From a virus: a DNA stretch of 26,087 nucleotides. Position numbers and translations under genes: made by a program. Under the pieces are notes generated by a model. The model had not been told where the DNA came from. It worked only from the letters and a program-made list of their open reading frames with translations, and did no database searches. Below, one piece after another: positions 7,943 through 13,391 of the stretch. The stretch lies in IMG/VR virus record IMGVR_UViG_3300022853_001424, positions 1 through 26,087 of that record, one strand, 5' to 3'. The number at the start of each line of letters is the position of its first letter. Position 1 is the stretch's first letter.

Positions 7943-8022
7943 TCGCCTTCAGGGCTTGGCAAGCTCGCGCTCAAAAGCGGCAACGCATCGGCAATCTTCG
8001 GCGTGAGCCAGCAGCAGATCGC

Positions 8023-8085
8023 TTTGCTCACCGGAAAATTAGGAGCGCAGCGAGTAATTTTTCCGAGTGCAGCAACTTGTTAAGT
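8023..8085 (-). repeat. Imperfect inverted repeat, attC-like, at the methyltransferase 3' end
   Basis: TTTGCTCACCGGAAAATTA (8023-8041) pairs imperfectly with TAATTTTTCCGAGTGCAGCAA (8055-8075), leaving single unpaired bases in one arm. Just outside, GTTAAGT (8079-8085) fits the integron core GTTRRRY and contains the methyltransferase stop codon, as in gene cassettes. The matching RYYYAAC on the other side is missing, so this is at best a degenerate attC. Confidence 0.35.
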
Positions 8086-9246
8086 GCTTTTGGGTTTGAG
8101 AACACGAAAAATGGATTGCCCGACTTTTTTCCCAAGCTCAGCAGGGACTGCATTTCCAAGTTGGCGCATTACTTCACCCCAAGAGCCTTCAAAGTCAAAG
8201 TCATCAGGAAATGTTTGAATTCTAGCGCTTTCACGAACAGTAAAGTAACGAACACTTCCATCTTCAAAACGAATCATATTCTCGCCTCCCGGAATACCAT
8301 GCCCTCCAGCCTTCAACGCCTTGGAAGGCTCGTCAATATAACTGCCTGTATGGCCGGGATAGATTTTGGCACCACCTTTAAAAACATGATGGTTAAATTC
8401 ATTAGCTTTTTTAGATTCAGGGTTAGGGAGATCTGAAATGGCATCGCGAACTGTGACCCATGGCTCCAACTCCGGTTCAAACATTCCATATTTTTGCTTT
8501 AACCTTTCTACTCTATTCTCTGTTTTTTCGTCCATTTTTGAGCATTGAACTTTATGCTTTTTCCAGTATTCTTTTGTAACCCATTTACTCCAGAGCAAAG
8601 CGTCCTCGGAGTGTGTTGACTGAGGAAACGACCAGTTTGCATCAACGTCTGACCTGAAACCAACGATAAATACCCGCTCTCTTTTTTGAGGGACGCCATA
8701 GTCTGCTGCATTTACAAGACGATACAATACGTTATATTCGAGATCTGCATACTTATTCTTAGTATGGTGTTTCTCTAATCGCTCTCGATGCTTTTCCCAT
8801 TCTTCATTCCTTTTCTTTTCTATCGAGGGATATTGCAATTGTAATACTATATATTCAAAATATTCGAAAAAGCTTTTTCTCAACAAGCCTTTTACATTTT
8901 CAAATACGAATGCTCTTGGTTTTTTCTCTCTAATAGCCCTAACGGCTTCTGGAAACATATCTCTGGCGTCATCGTGGCCATTCGCTTTGCCGCCAAGGGA
9001 GAAAGGCTGGCAAGGTGGCCCACCTGATATTAATTCTATTGTTTCTGGTACGCTTAAATAATCGAACTTGGTTACATCACCTTCATATACTCCAGCCCCC
9101 CGAGTAAGCAATTTATTTGCTCTTAGAGTTCGGCAAGCATCTTTGTTAAATTCAACTACTGCCTTTGGAGTAAAGCCGGCGCTGTGAAGCCCTAACGCTA
9201 ACCCACCTGCACCTGCGAACAATTCAATTGAAGACATTTTAGCCAT
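8080..9246 (-). CDS. DNA C5-cytosine methyltransferase
   Basis: The 388-residue enzyme transfers a methyl group from SAM to C5 of cytosine in a specific DNA site. The motifs appear in the usual order: ELFAGAGGLALGL (I, 8-20), GGPPCQPFS with catalytic Cys79 (IV), ENVKG (VI, 116-120), QKRERVFIVG (VIII, 187-196), a target recognition region (about 200-335), RESARIQTFPD (IX, 338-348) and QLGNAVP (X, 362-368). All are intact, so it should be active. No nuclease gene lies beside it, so it is probably a solitary methylase that protects phage DNA. It is clearly AT-richer than its surroundings, indicating recent acquisition. A copy of the phage leader lies about 40 bases upstream rather than at its start, as if the gene had been inserted behind it; AAGAAGG at about 9259-9265 may serve as its ribosome-binding site. 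Confidence 0.95.
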   Translation of the reverse strand: MAKMSSIELFAGAGGLALGLHSAGFTPKAVVEFNKDACRTLRANKLLTRGAGVYEGDVTKFDYLSVPETIELISGGPPCQPFSLGGKANGHDDARDMFPEAVRAIREKKPRAFVFENVKGLLRKSFFEYFEYIVLQLQYPSIEKKRNEEWEKHRERLEKHHTKNKYADLEYNVLYRLVNAADYGVPQKRERVFIVGFRSDVDANWSFPQSTHSEDALLWSKWVTKEYWKKHKVQCSKMDEKTENRVERLKQKYGMFEPELEPWVTVRDAISDLPNPESKKANEFNHHVFKGGAKIYPGHTGSYIDEPSKALKAGGHGIPGGENMIRFEDGSVRYFTVRESARIQTFPDDFDFEGSWGEVMRQLGNAVPAELGKKVGQSIFRVLKPKST

Positions 9247-9267
9247 TATCTAATTAACCTTCTTAAC

Positions 9268-9299
9268 ATTGTAACTAGCGATTTCTGGAGAGCGGTGGG
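9268..9299 (-). promoter_or_regulatory. Displaced leader copy and TACAAT box before the methyltransferase
   Basis: The leader copy CCCACCGCTCTCCAG lies at 9285-9299 (minus-strand reading), followed by TACAAT (9268-9273), which could be a -10 box for the methyltransferase. No -35 box is evident. Elsewhere the leader touches the start codon; here 38 bases separate the two. Confidence 0.5.
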
Positions 9300-9333
9300 A
9301 CGTGGCCGGGCAAGCCCCGACGGGCTGTTGGTG
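9285..9333 (-). repeat. Intercistronic element, copy 1
   Basis: On the plus strand this copy runs from ctggagagcggtggg to gggctgttggtg. It matches 9500-9549 along its length. The centre forms a CGGG-CAAGC-CCCG hairpin. Confidence 0.75.
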
Positions 9334-9334
9334 G

Positions 9335-9496
9335 TCAGTCGGTCCAACGGGCCCATTCATCGGGATCGGGGAAAGCCTCATCGTTTTCGCCAAACATGAG
9401 CACCCTGTTGTATGCAGCGATCTCGGCGGTGGTCAGGCCTTCATAGGGCTGTTTGCCCGCGGCGTAGTTGGCGTTCACTTTGTCTTTGGCGGTCAT
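9335..9496 (-). CDS. Small acidic protein of the leftward block (53 aa)
   Basis: The frame is open further upstream, but ATG 9496 is chosen because the leader CCCACCGCTCCCCAGC ends two bases before it. The product, starting MTAKDKVNANYAAGKQPYEG and ending DPDEWARWTD, is acidic at its C-terminus and rich in aromatic residues. It has no membrane segment and no recognisable domain. It is the last small gene before the methyltransferase. Acidic small phage proteins are sometimes DNA mimics or inhibitors, but nothing here shows that directly. Confidence 0.6.
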   Translation of the reverse strand: MTAKDKVNANYAAGKQPYEGLTTAEIAAYNRVLMFGENDEAFPDPDEWARWTD

Positions 9497-9499
9497 CAG

Positions 9500-9549
9500 C
9501 TGGGGAGCGGTGGGGCAAGTGCCAGACAAGCTCTGGCGGGCTGTTGGTG
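9500..9549 (-). promoter_or_regulatory. Conserved leader plus hairpin, intercistronic element copy 2
   Basis: The motif at 9499-9514 (minus strand CCCACCGCTCCCCAGC) ends two bases before ATG 9496. The hairpin CCAGA-CAAGC-TCTGG lies just upstream. Compared with the copy at 9285-9333, both stem arms differ in a compensating way while the loop is unchanged, which supports a conserved RNA structure. No purine-rich ribosome-binding site is present. Confidence 0.7.
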
Positions 9550-9741
9550 TCAGGCAAAGCGGCCGGCCACGTTCCAATCAGGGTTTGGTTCGCCAGCCCT
9601 GCGGTAGTTTTCTTCAAACAGAGCATTCAGATTGCGAGCACCCAATCCTTGATGGCTTCGACAAATAAAGATTGCGCCTTCAATTGCGTGGTTGCTCATT
9701 GAATCAAGGTTGTAATCAAGGGCGATAAAAGCTGCGGGCAT
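9550..9741 (-). CDS. Small leftward protein of unknown function (63 aa)
   Basis: It starts at ATG 9741, one base after a full copy of the leader, and ends at the edge of the next intercistronic element. The product has a hydrophobic start (MPAAFIALDYNLDSM) and a middle reading AIFICRSHQGLGARNLNALF, which looks like a compact alpha/beta fold rather than a membrane segment. No family is recognised. Its start region (9739-9804) is repeated almost exactly in front of the 55-residue gene at 18865-19032, so the two genes are probably regulated together. Confidence 0.65.
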   Translation of the reverse strand: MPAAFIALDYNLDSMSNHAIEGAIFICRSHQGLGARNLNALFEENYRRAGEPNPDWNVAGRFA

Positions 9742-9804
9742 GGCTGGGGAGCGGTGGGGCGCGAAGGCCTCTCGCCTTCATTCATATTGTAGCACGTTGC
9801 TAAC
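9739..9804 (-). promoter_or_regulatory. 66-bp start cassette: operator, -10 box, hairpin, leader (copy A)
   Basis: Read leftward it holds GTTAGCAACGTGCTAC (9789-9804), TACAAT (9786-9791), a GAAGGC/GCCTTC hairpin (9763-9779), the leader (9743-9758) and the ATG. It matches 19030-19095 at 65 of 66 positions. The operator-like site overlaps the stop codon of the upstream gene. Confidence 0.8.
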
Positions 9805-10048
9805 AGCAGGGATTATTCTCTTCCGCCCATTCCGCTGCCTCTTGCTCTGTCGCAAAAGGCCCAGCCCAGGTAACGATGCTGGCTTGCTCTCCCAACGGGC
9901 CGAGCGGGTGCCTGCGGAAAAAGCTGGCGCCTTGCTTCTGGATTGCTACCGCGTCAAGACCGTCCGCCAGGTCACCCCAGAAAAGGATGGCCGCTATCCA
10001 GCCATCAGGAGCAAGGCCTACATCTTCCGCCCAGCTGGCTTTGGTCAT
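9800..10048 (-). CDS. Leftward accessory protein, unknown (82 aa)
   Basis: It starts at ATG 10048, which overlaps the TGA of the upstream gene by four bases (ATGA), so translation is coupled. Sequence such as GWIAAILFWGDLADGLDAVAI, and a C-terminal region with TEQEAAEWAEE, suggest a small soluble alpha/beta protein. It ends in two cysteines (NPCC). Its stop codon lies within the operator-like site of the next gene. I do not recognise the family. Confidence 0.65.
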   Translation of the reverse strand: MTKASWAEDVGLAPDGWIAAILFWGDLADGLDAVAIQKQGASFFRRHPLGPLGEQASIVTWAGPFATEQEAAEWAEENNPCC

Positions 10049-10428
10049 CGCTGGAGGCCTTCGGCGGTGGACACCTGCCGGTCGAGCAGCTCCGCCAGAA
10101 CAAGGTCGCCATCTTGTCTTGGTACGTTCTCCCAGCGGTGGCCTTCCATCCGCCAGAACACGATCAAGGGCATCGCGTCGCGCATCGCCAGGATGTCTTC
10201 CAGCTTCATGTCCATCGACCAGTCAGTGACTGGTATCAGCAGCCGCCAGCCCGCCACTCCCCCGACAACGTGCTTCGCCAGGGAGGGCGAGCTGCAGGCC
10301 AGTTGGATTGGCCACCCGTAGACATCAACTCGATCGGGGAAAGTGCTGCAGCGAACGCCGATGATCACGCCGGGCTTTCCCCAAGCAACGGACGCGATCA
10401 GGGGCCTCTGAGATTTCAATGGCATCAC
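10045..10428 (-). CDS. Leftward accessory protein, unknown (127 aa)
   Basis: Start GTG 10428 or the adjacent ATG 10425; the ATG is equally likely. It lies 27 bases after the upstream gene and has no copy of the conserved leader, so it is probably read as part of the same transcript. The N-terminal half is beta-rich with several tryptophans (VAWGKPGVIIGVRC, VDVYGWPIQLAC, VAGWRLLIPVTDW), followed by a helical part (MKLEDILAMRDAMPL) and a charged end. It forms a translationally coupled pair with the 82-residue gene that follows, which suggests that the two products act together. Confidence 0.65.
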   Translation of the reverse strand: MMPLKSQRPLIASVAWGKPGVIIGVRCSTFPDRVDVYGWPIQLACSSPSLAKHVVGGVAGWRLLIPVTDWSMDMKLEDILAMRDAMPLIVFWRMEGHRWENVPRQDGDLVLAELLDRQVSTAEGLQR

Positions 10429-10455
10429 ACGGTTACCGACAATTTGGAGCGGCGC

Positions 10456-10821
10456 TCACGCCAACGCACTTCTGACCTGTCGCCGGCTGATGCCCAGGTG
10501 CCTTGAAATGCGGCGCTGGCTCCAGCCATCACTGAACAGCAGGGCTACGATCGAAACGGCCGAGTTTTGAACTGTCAAGCCTGGCTTGACAGTTGGAACC
10601 TCTGGCCCAACTACCGAGGATTCCTCGGCAGTTGAAATCTTGAGCCCAGTTGCCCCTGTGAGCGTGTGCGGGTGTGCCCAGGCAGCCAGCCAGTCGTTCA
10701 GCCTGTGGACGGCCTCGCCCAGGCTGTAGCCGGCGACGTAGGCCACCACAGCAACGGCGGCGATAGCGCGGATGGTCGCTTCAATGCTTTGGCCCCAATC
10801 GGCCTTGATCATGTCTTTCAT
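10456..10821 (-). CDS. Membrane-anchored protein with C-terminal HTH (121 aa)
   Basis: ATG 10821 follows a full copy of the leader by three bases. The N-terminal region (about 15-37, AIRAIAAVAVVAYVAGYSLGEAV) is hydrophobic enough for one membrane helix. A Ser/Thr/Val-rich linker follows. The last 28 residues contain a resolvase-type HTH (DGWSQRRISRHLGISRRQVR). A membrane helix joined to a DNA-binding HTH in 121 residues is unusual; it could tether DNA or sense the membrane state. No enzyme domain is present. Confidence 0.65.
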   Translation of the reverse strand: MKDMIKADWGQSIEATIRAIAAVAVVAYVAGYSLGEAVHRLNDWLAAWAHPHTLTGATGLKISTAEESSVVGPEVPTVKPGLTVQNSAVSIVALLFSDGWSQRRISRHLGISRRQVRSALA

Positions 10822-10824
10822 TTC

Positions 10825-10840
10825 GCTGGGGAGCGGTGGG
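10825..10840 (-). promoter_or_regulatory. Conserved pyrimidine-rich leader
   Basis: Minus-strand CCCACCGCTCCCCAGC followed by GAA and ATG. A GC-rich self-complementary stretch (about 10847-10857) lies immediately upstream. No Shine-Dalgarno sequence is present. Confidence 0.7.
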
Positions 10841-10913
10841 ATTTGCCGGCGGCGCCTGTAGCGCGCTCAGCGGCCACACCATAGCCCAGAAAATGCGATC
10901 CGCCAGCTGCTGC

Positions 10914-11066
10914 TCACGTCATTTCCCGGCGGATCAGCGGCCGCGTTGTCGTTGGCCGCGTTTGGCCCTGGCGGGCCCCCTCGCGGCGGATCGCGTCCTG
11001 CTCTGCTGCGCTCAAACGCACATAGGCCGGCCGGCGCAAGGCAAAGCCGTCTTCTGCCAGAGTCAA
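10914..11066 (-). CDS. Small basic protein (50 aa), coupled to the upstream gene
   Basis: The chosen start is TTG 11066, which overlaps the upstream stop in a TTGA arrangement. A longer version from 11117 would overlap the secreted protein gene by 55 bases. The product, beginning LTLAEDGFALRRPAYVRLSA, includes SAAEQDAIRREGARQGQ and a basic Thr/Arg-rich end. It reads like a small helical, nucleic-acid-binding peptide, but no family is recognised. Confidence 0.45.
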   Translation of the reverse strand: MTLAEDGFALRRPAYVRLSAAEQDAIRREGARQGQTRPTTTRPLIRREMT

Positions 11067-11380
11067 AGCGCCTGCCCTTTCGAGGCCTGGTAGGCGCGCA
11101 CCAGCTCCCGGCCGCACAACTCGGCGGTGGCGTTGGCGGCAAGCCGGCCGAAGTCTGGGTCACGGGTGGACGAGCCCCAGAGGCTGCGCACCCCGTCAAC
11201 GCCCAGCACCATGGCCCGGGAGAAGGGGACGCCGGCTCGCAGCGCTTGGCAGGTCACAATGGCCGTGTGCCAGGCAGCCGTGACGGGATCAGCCTTGCTC
11301 ACCGGCATCAGGCCAATGGCGGCACCAAGGCCCAAGGCGGTGAGGTTGATCAGGATCAGGGTCGAGGTGGATGGTTTCAT
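11063..11380 (-). CDS. Exported small protein with signal peptide (105 aa)
   Basis: ATG 11380 is chosen because a variant of the leader (CCCTCCCCAGCGAA) ends directly before it; a longer frame from 11422 would read through that leader. Residues 1-30 form a typical signal peptide: a short polar start, a hydrophobic core (LILINLTALGLGAAIGLM), and a likely cleavage after VSKA. The mature part is helical, with two cysteines that could form a disulfide. It is first in this leftward block, so the whole block may be read from the promoter just upstream. A periplasmic role, such as superinfection exclusion, is possible but unproven. Confidence 0.65.
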   Translation of the reverse strand: MKPSTSTLILINLTALGLGAAIGLMPVSKADPVTAAWHTAIVTCQALRAGVPFSRAMVLGVDGVRSLWGSSTRDPDFGRLAANATAELCGRELVRAYQASKGQAL

Positions 11381-11383
11381 TTC

Positions 11384-11462
11384 GCTGGGGAGGGACACGG
11401 CCGAAATTGTAGCCGCTTCCATAGCTCACGTGTATCATTCGTTGGCACTTGCCTGATTCGCA
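11384..11462. promoter_or_regulatory. Divergent promoter region
   Basis: This short gap separates the leftward exported-protein gene from the rightward 87-residue gene. On the minus strand it has TACAAT (11406-11411) and a variant leader (11384-11397). On the plus strand, TATCAT near 11432 could be a -10 box for the rightward gene. No good -35 box is seen for either. Confidence 0.4.
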
Positions 11463-11726
11463 ATGAAACCCTCCAGCCCCGTCCTGCCTGATCTGTCGCG
11501 CCCCCAGCGGCGCATGGCCGAACCTCGCACCGCCTTCCCGCGCACCCGCCGCCGCACCCGCAGCCAGCAGCGGCCGGCCGCTTCCCCGGCCTTGCGCCAG
11601 AACTGGATTGGGATGGCGATCGTTGCCGGTTCAGCTGCTCTCACTATTGGTGGCCTGGTGGTGTTCAGCGGCATTCGCGACAGCCAGGCTTTGCGGTCGC
11701 CCGTACCCGCAGCGCTGCAGCCATAA
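11463..11726 (+). CDS. Small single-pass membrane protein (87 aa)
   Basis: It starts at ATG 11463. The first 45 residues are rich in Arg, Pro and Ser (RTRRRTRSQQRP), followed by one strong membrane helix (about 48-70, WIGMAIVAGSAALTIGGLVV) and a short tail. By the positive-inside rule the N-terminus should be cytoplasmic. No family is recognised. Downstream, a GAGGC-TTA-GCCTC hairpin (11734-11746) separates it from the next gene. It is a rightward gene flanked by the leftward block and may be a small phage membrane protein. Confidence 0.5.
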   Translation: MKPSSPVLPDLSRPQRRMAEPRTAFPRTRRRTRSQQRPAASPALRQNWIGMAIVAGSAALTIGGLVVFSGIRDSQALRSPVPAALQP

Positions 11727-11769
11727 AGGCGGGGAGGCTTAGCCTCGGAGCAGCACGTCACTTCCAGCC

Positions 11770-12039
11770 ATGACTATCGCTGATCGGCTCCACGCGGCCA
11801 CCGGACTGAAGCGCTTCCTCGCCACCGTTGGCCCAATCGAAGCCGTTCAAGCAATGGAGGATGCGATCAAGCTGCTCCGGGAAAAGCCCAAGCTCTCGGC
11901 AGCTGAAATAGTGGAAGAGCTGGAGGCGATTGCCCTGGCGCCGCCGGCCGCCCCGAAGCCGCCCGCGCCGATCGCCCCCAAGCCCCCATCCAAGGCTGTG
12001 CAACCACTGAAAGAGAAGGCGCCGGATCCTCAGCCCTAG
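11770..12039 (+). CDS. Helical protein with Pro-rich tail, ending at an in-frame TAG (89 aa)
   Basis: From ATG 11770 the protein is helical (LHAATGLKRFLATVGPIEAV, then a charged helix with AAEIVEELEAIAL), followed by a Pro/Ala/Lys linker. The frame stops at TAG 12037-12039 but stays open afterwards for 93 more codons that read like a globular domain. The linker-then-stop layout suggests that the original gene was longer and was truncated by a nonsense mutation, or that the TAG is read through. Function unknown. Confidence 0.5.
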   Translation: MTIADRLHAATGLKRFLATVGPIEAVQAMEDAIKLLREKPKLSAAEIVEELEAIALAPPAAPKPPAPIAPKPPSKAVQPLKEKAPDPQP

Positions 12040-12321
12040 ACTGAAGGCGGCTACGGCACCTACGACGAAGAAGGCCTGGAGATCACCCCGCCGACCCGAC
12101 TCAGCGGGTACTACGTGAACGTGCATGGCCGCCTTCCACCTGAGGCTGAGGCATTCCGCGTCCGCTATGGCATCGCTGGTTACTTGCTGGCTGGAGGCGT
12201 GAGCGAAGCCCTAGCGACCTATGAAAGTTCCAAGGAACAACCGAAACAGAATCACCCATCGGTTCCAAGGATGCTTAAAGCTGTGCTTGTATTTGGAAGC
12301 CGTGTAATAGCCTCTGTCTGA
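12040..12321 (+). pseudogene. In-frame continuation of the preceding gene after TAG
   Basis: In the same frame as the gene ending at 12039, the sequence continues TEGGYGTYDEEGLEITPPTR and later GYYVNVHGRLPPEAEAFRV, then RYGIAGYLLAGGVSEALATY, with coding-like composition until about 12230. A GTG at 12115 could start a separate 68-residue frame, but coding character begins before it. The 3' part overlaps the end of the leftward transglutaminase-like gene and looks non-native, so the original end may have been lost when that gene arrived. Confidence 0.45.
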
Positions 12322-12630
12322 TCGGATGCCTAGGATGTTGTCTATGTATTCTTTCTTGTATTCAAGAACGGTGTGATTGCCCCGGCGGCCATCCTCAACA
12401 ATCGTGCAGTAGTGGAAGACAACATTCTTGCCGCCAAACAGTAGGTTGCGTAGGAACACTGAGAAGCGCTTGTCCGAGATAAGCCACAGAATCGTGGCTA
12501 TGTAGTCTTCACAATTACCCCTTGCCGACTCTTTCCGGGTATCAAGAATGTGCCACGGATCCAAGCCTGGCCTGTCAGGCCGATACTGGAAAACCTTGTT
12601 CAGGGTGTAGGCGGCTTCCTGGAGGTGCAT
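12211..12630 (-). CDS. Transglutaminase-like cysteine peptidase-type protein (putative)
   Basis: Residues 38-100 follow the pattern of bacterial transglutaminase-like cysteine proteinases: RGNCEDYIATILWLI with a nucleophile-like Cys40, then HTVLEY with His86, then YIDNIL with Asp97, giving a possible Cys-His-Asp triad in the usual order. The protein is 139 residues, shorter than typical family members, with a basic aromatic C-terminus. Its GC content is clearly lower than the surrounding phage genes, and it lies antisense between rightward genes, so it was probably acquired. It could process or cross-link a protein or peptide. A GATAAT box upstream (about 12650) may be its -10. Family placement is by motif only. 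Confidence 0.5.
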   Translation of the reverse strand: MHLQEAAYTLNKVFQYRPDRPGLDPWHILDTRKESARGNCEDYIATILWLISDKRFSVFLRNLLFGGKNVVFHYCTIVEDGRRGNHTVLEYKKEYIDNILGIRSDRGYYTASKYKHSFKHPWNRWVILFRLFLGTFIGR

Positions 12631-12735
12631 GGATCAGTGATCAGACGGTTCATTATCAGGTTATTGGCCCTTTCCCTGCAGCTTGATCAGCCACGGAGCG
12701 GGCCCATACTGAGTTCAAGGCAAGACAAGTCAGAG

Positions 12736-12996
12736 ATGGATCGGCGGCAGGAGATGGTTCAGCTGGCCACCCAGCTCTTGATGGAGCAGATCAACCCGGT
12801 GCGGATTCTTTCAATGAGCGATGAGGGCGGGATCCCGTCCGGCACCTTCGAGAGCAACCGCCAGCAGTTCACCTTCAAGTTCACCCGCTCCGGCCTGGTC
12901 ACGTACAAGCCCCAGCGGCAGGGATCTGCTGGCCGGGAAGACAGTGGGCTCTCTGATCGCTTGGCCCGGCTTCAGGATCGCTTGAGCTCGCTGTGA
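12736..12996 (+). CDS. Small phage protein, unknown (86 aa)
   Basis: An upstream extension to 12550 is open but is antisense to the leftward gene; ATG 12736 is the first sensible start, and coding character begins there. The product has a helical N-terminus (MDRRQEMVQLATQLLMEQ), a beta-like middle (GTFESNRQQFTFKFTRSG), and a charged helix at the end (SDRLARLQDRLSSL). It overlaps the next gene by four bases (GTGA). It probably belongs to the rightward structural operon. Confidence 0.6.
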   Translation: MDRRQEMVQLATQLLMEQINPVRILSMSDEGGIPSGTFESNRQQFTFKFTRSGLVTYKPQRQGSAGREDSGLSDRLARLQDRLSSL

Positions 12997-13391
12997 GCAT
13001 GTTCTCCAGGATTGTCGCCGCAACAGTTGATCCGTTCGCTCGGCGGGCGGCCGCCACGTTCAGCGCTGAGGTGACCACCCAGGTGCGGGTCACCCTGGCG
13101 GTGGAGCTCCAGAATGCAGAGCTGCAACTGCAGCGAGCAGGCCAACGCCTGGGTGACCAGATCAGGATTGCCGCGGCCGGATCGTTGGGCCGATCGCTTG
13201 ATCCATTGCGCGAAGAGCTGGCCAAGGTGTCGCGGGTAGCAGATGCCCTGGCCGTCTACGGGTTGGCGCGACCTGTGCCGCAGGAGAGTGAATCGCCGCA
13301 TCAGCAGGCGGTGTTGCAGGCCCAGGCGGAGCAGGTCGAGGGCCGGCTGCTGCTGGTGGTTCCGCCTGGTGGCCAAGAGGTGGATCGATGA
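12993..13391 (+). CDS. Helical phage protein, unknown (132 aa)
   Basis: Start GTG 12993 overlaps the upstream stop; ATG 12999 is an alternative. Residues 20-95 are almost entirely helical with heptad-like spacing (FSAEVTTQVRVTLAVELQNA, then LQLQRAGQRLGDQIRIAAAG), which suggests a coiled coil and possible oligomer or scaffold function. It overlaps the next gene through ATGA. The three-gene chain 12736-15595 is tightly coupled, so this product may act with the ParB-like protein. Confidence 0.6.
   Translation: MSMFSRIVAATVDPFARRAAATFSAEVTTQVRVTLAVELQNAELQLQRAGQRLGDQIRIAAAGSLGRSLDPLREELAKVSRVADALAVYGLARPVPQESESPHQQAVLQAQAEQVEGRLLLVVPPGGQEVDR

Larger units (their letters stand above)
7843..8079. 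other. Intergenic region with two strong hairpins and an attC-like imperfect palindrome
   Basis: No convincing gene lies here; a rightward 80-codon frame over it looks accidental. Reading left to right it holds the leader of the 50-codon gene (7847-7858), an 11-bp hairpin (7872-7898), a 16-bp hairpin (7903-7942), a featureless stretch, and an imperfect inverted repeat (8023-8075) that ends beside the methyltransferase stop codon. Confidence 0.7.

Noticed and set aside
7841-8083. 80-codon rightward frame
   Set aside because: It reads through the leader, both hairpins and the attC-like repeat, so it is best explained as accidental.
9740-10506. Rightward frames of 117-193 codons
   Set aside because: Antisense to the coupled accessory genes that carry leaders and overlapping starts and stops.
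10867-11199. 110-codon leftward frame
   Set aside because: Pro/Arg/Cys-rich, overlaps two better-supported leftward genes in another frame, and lacks the leader.
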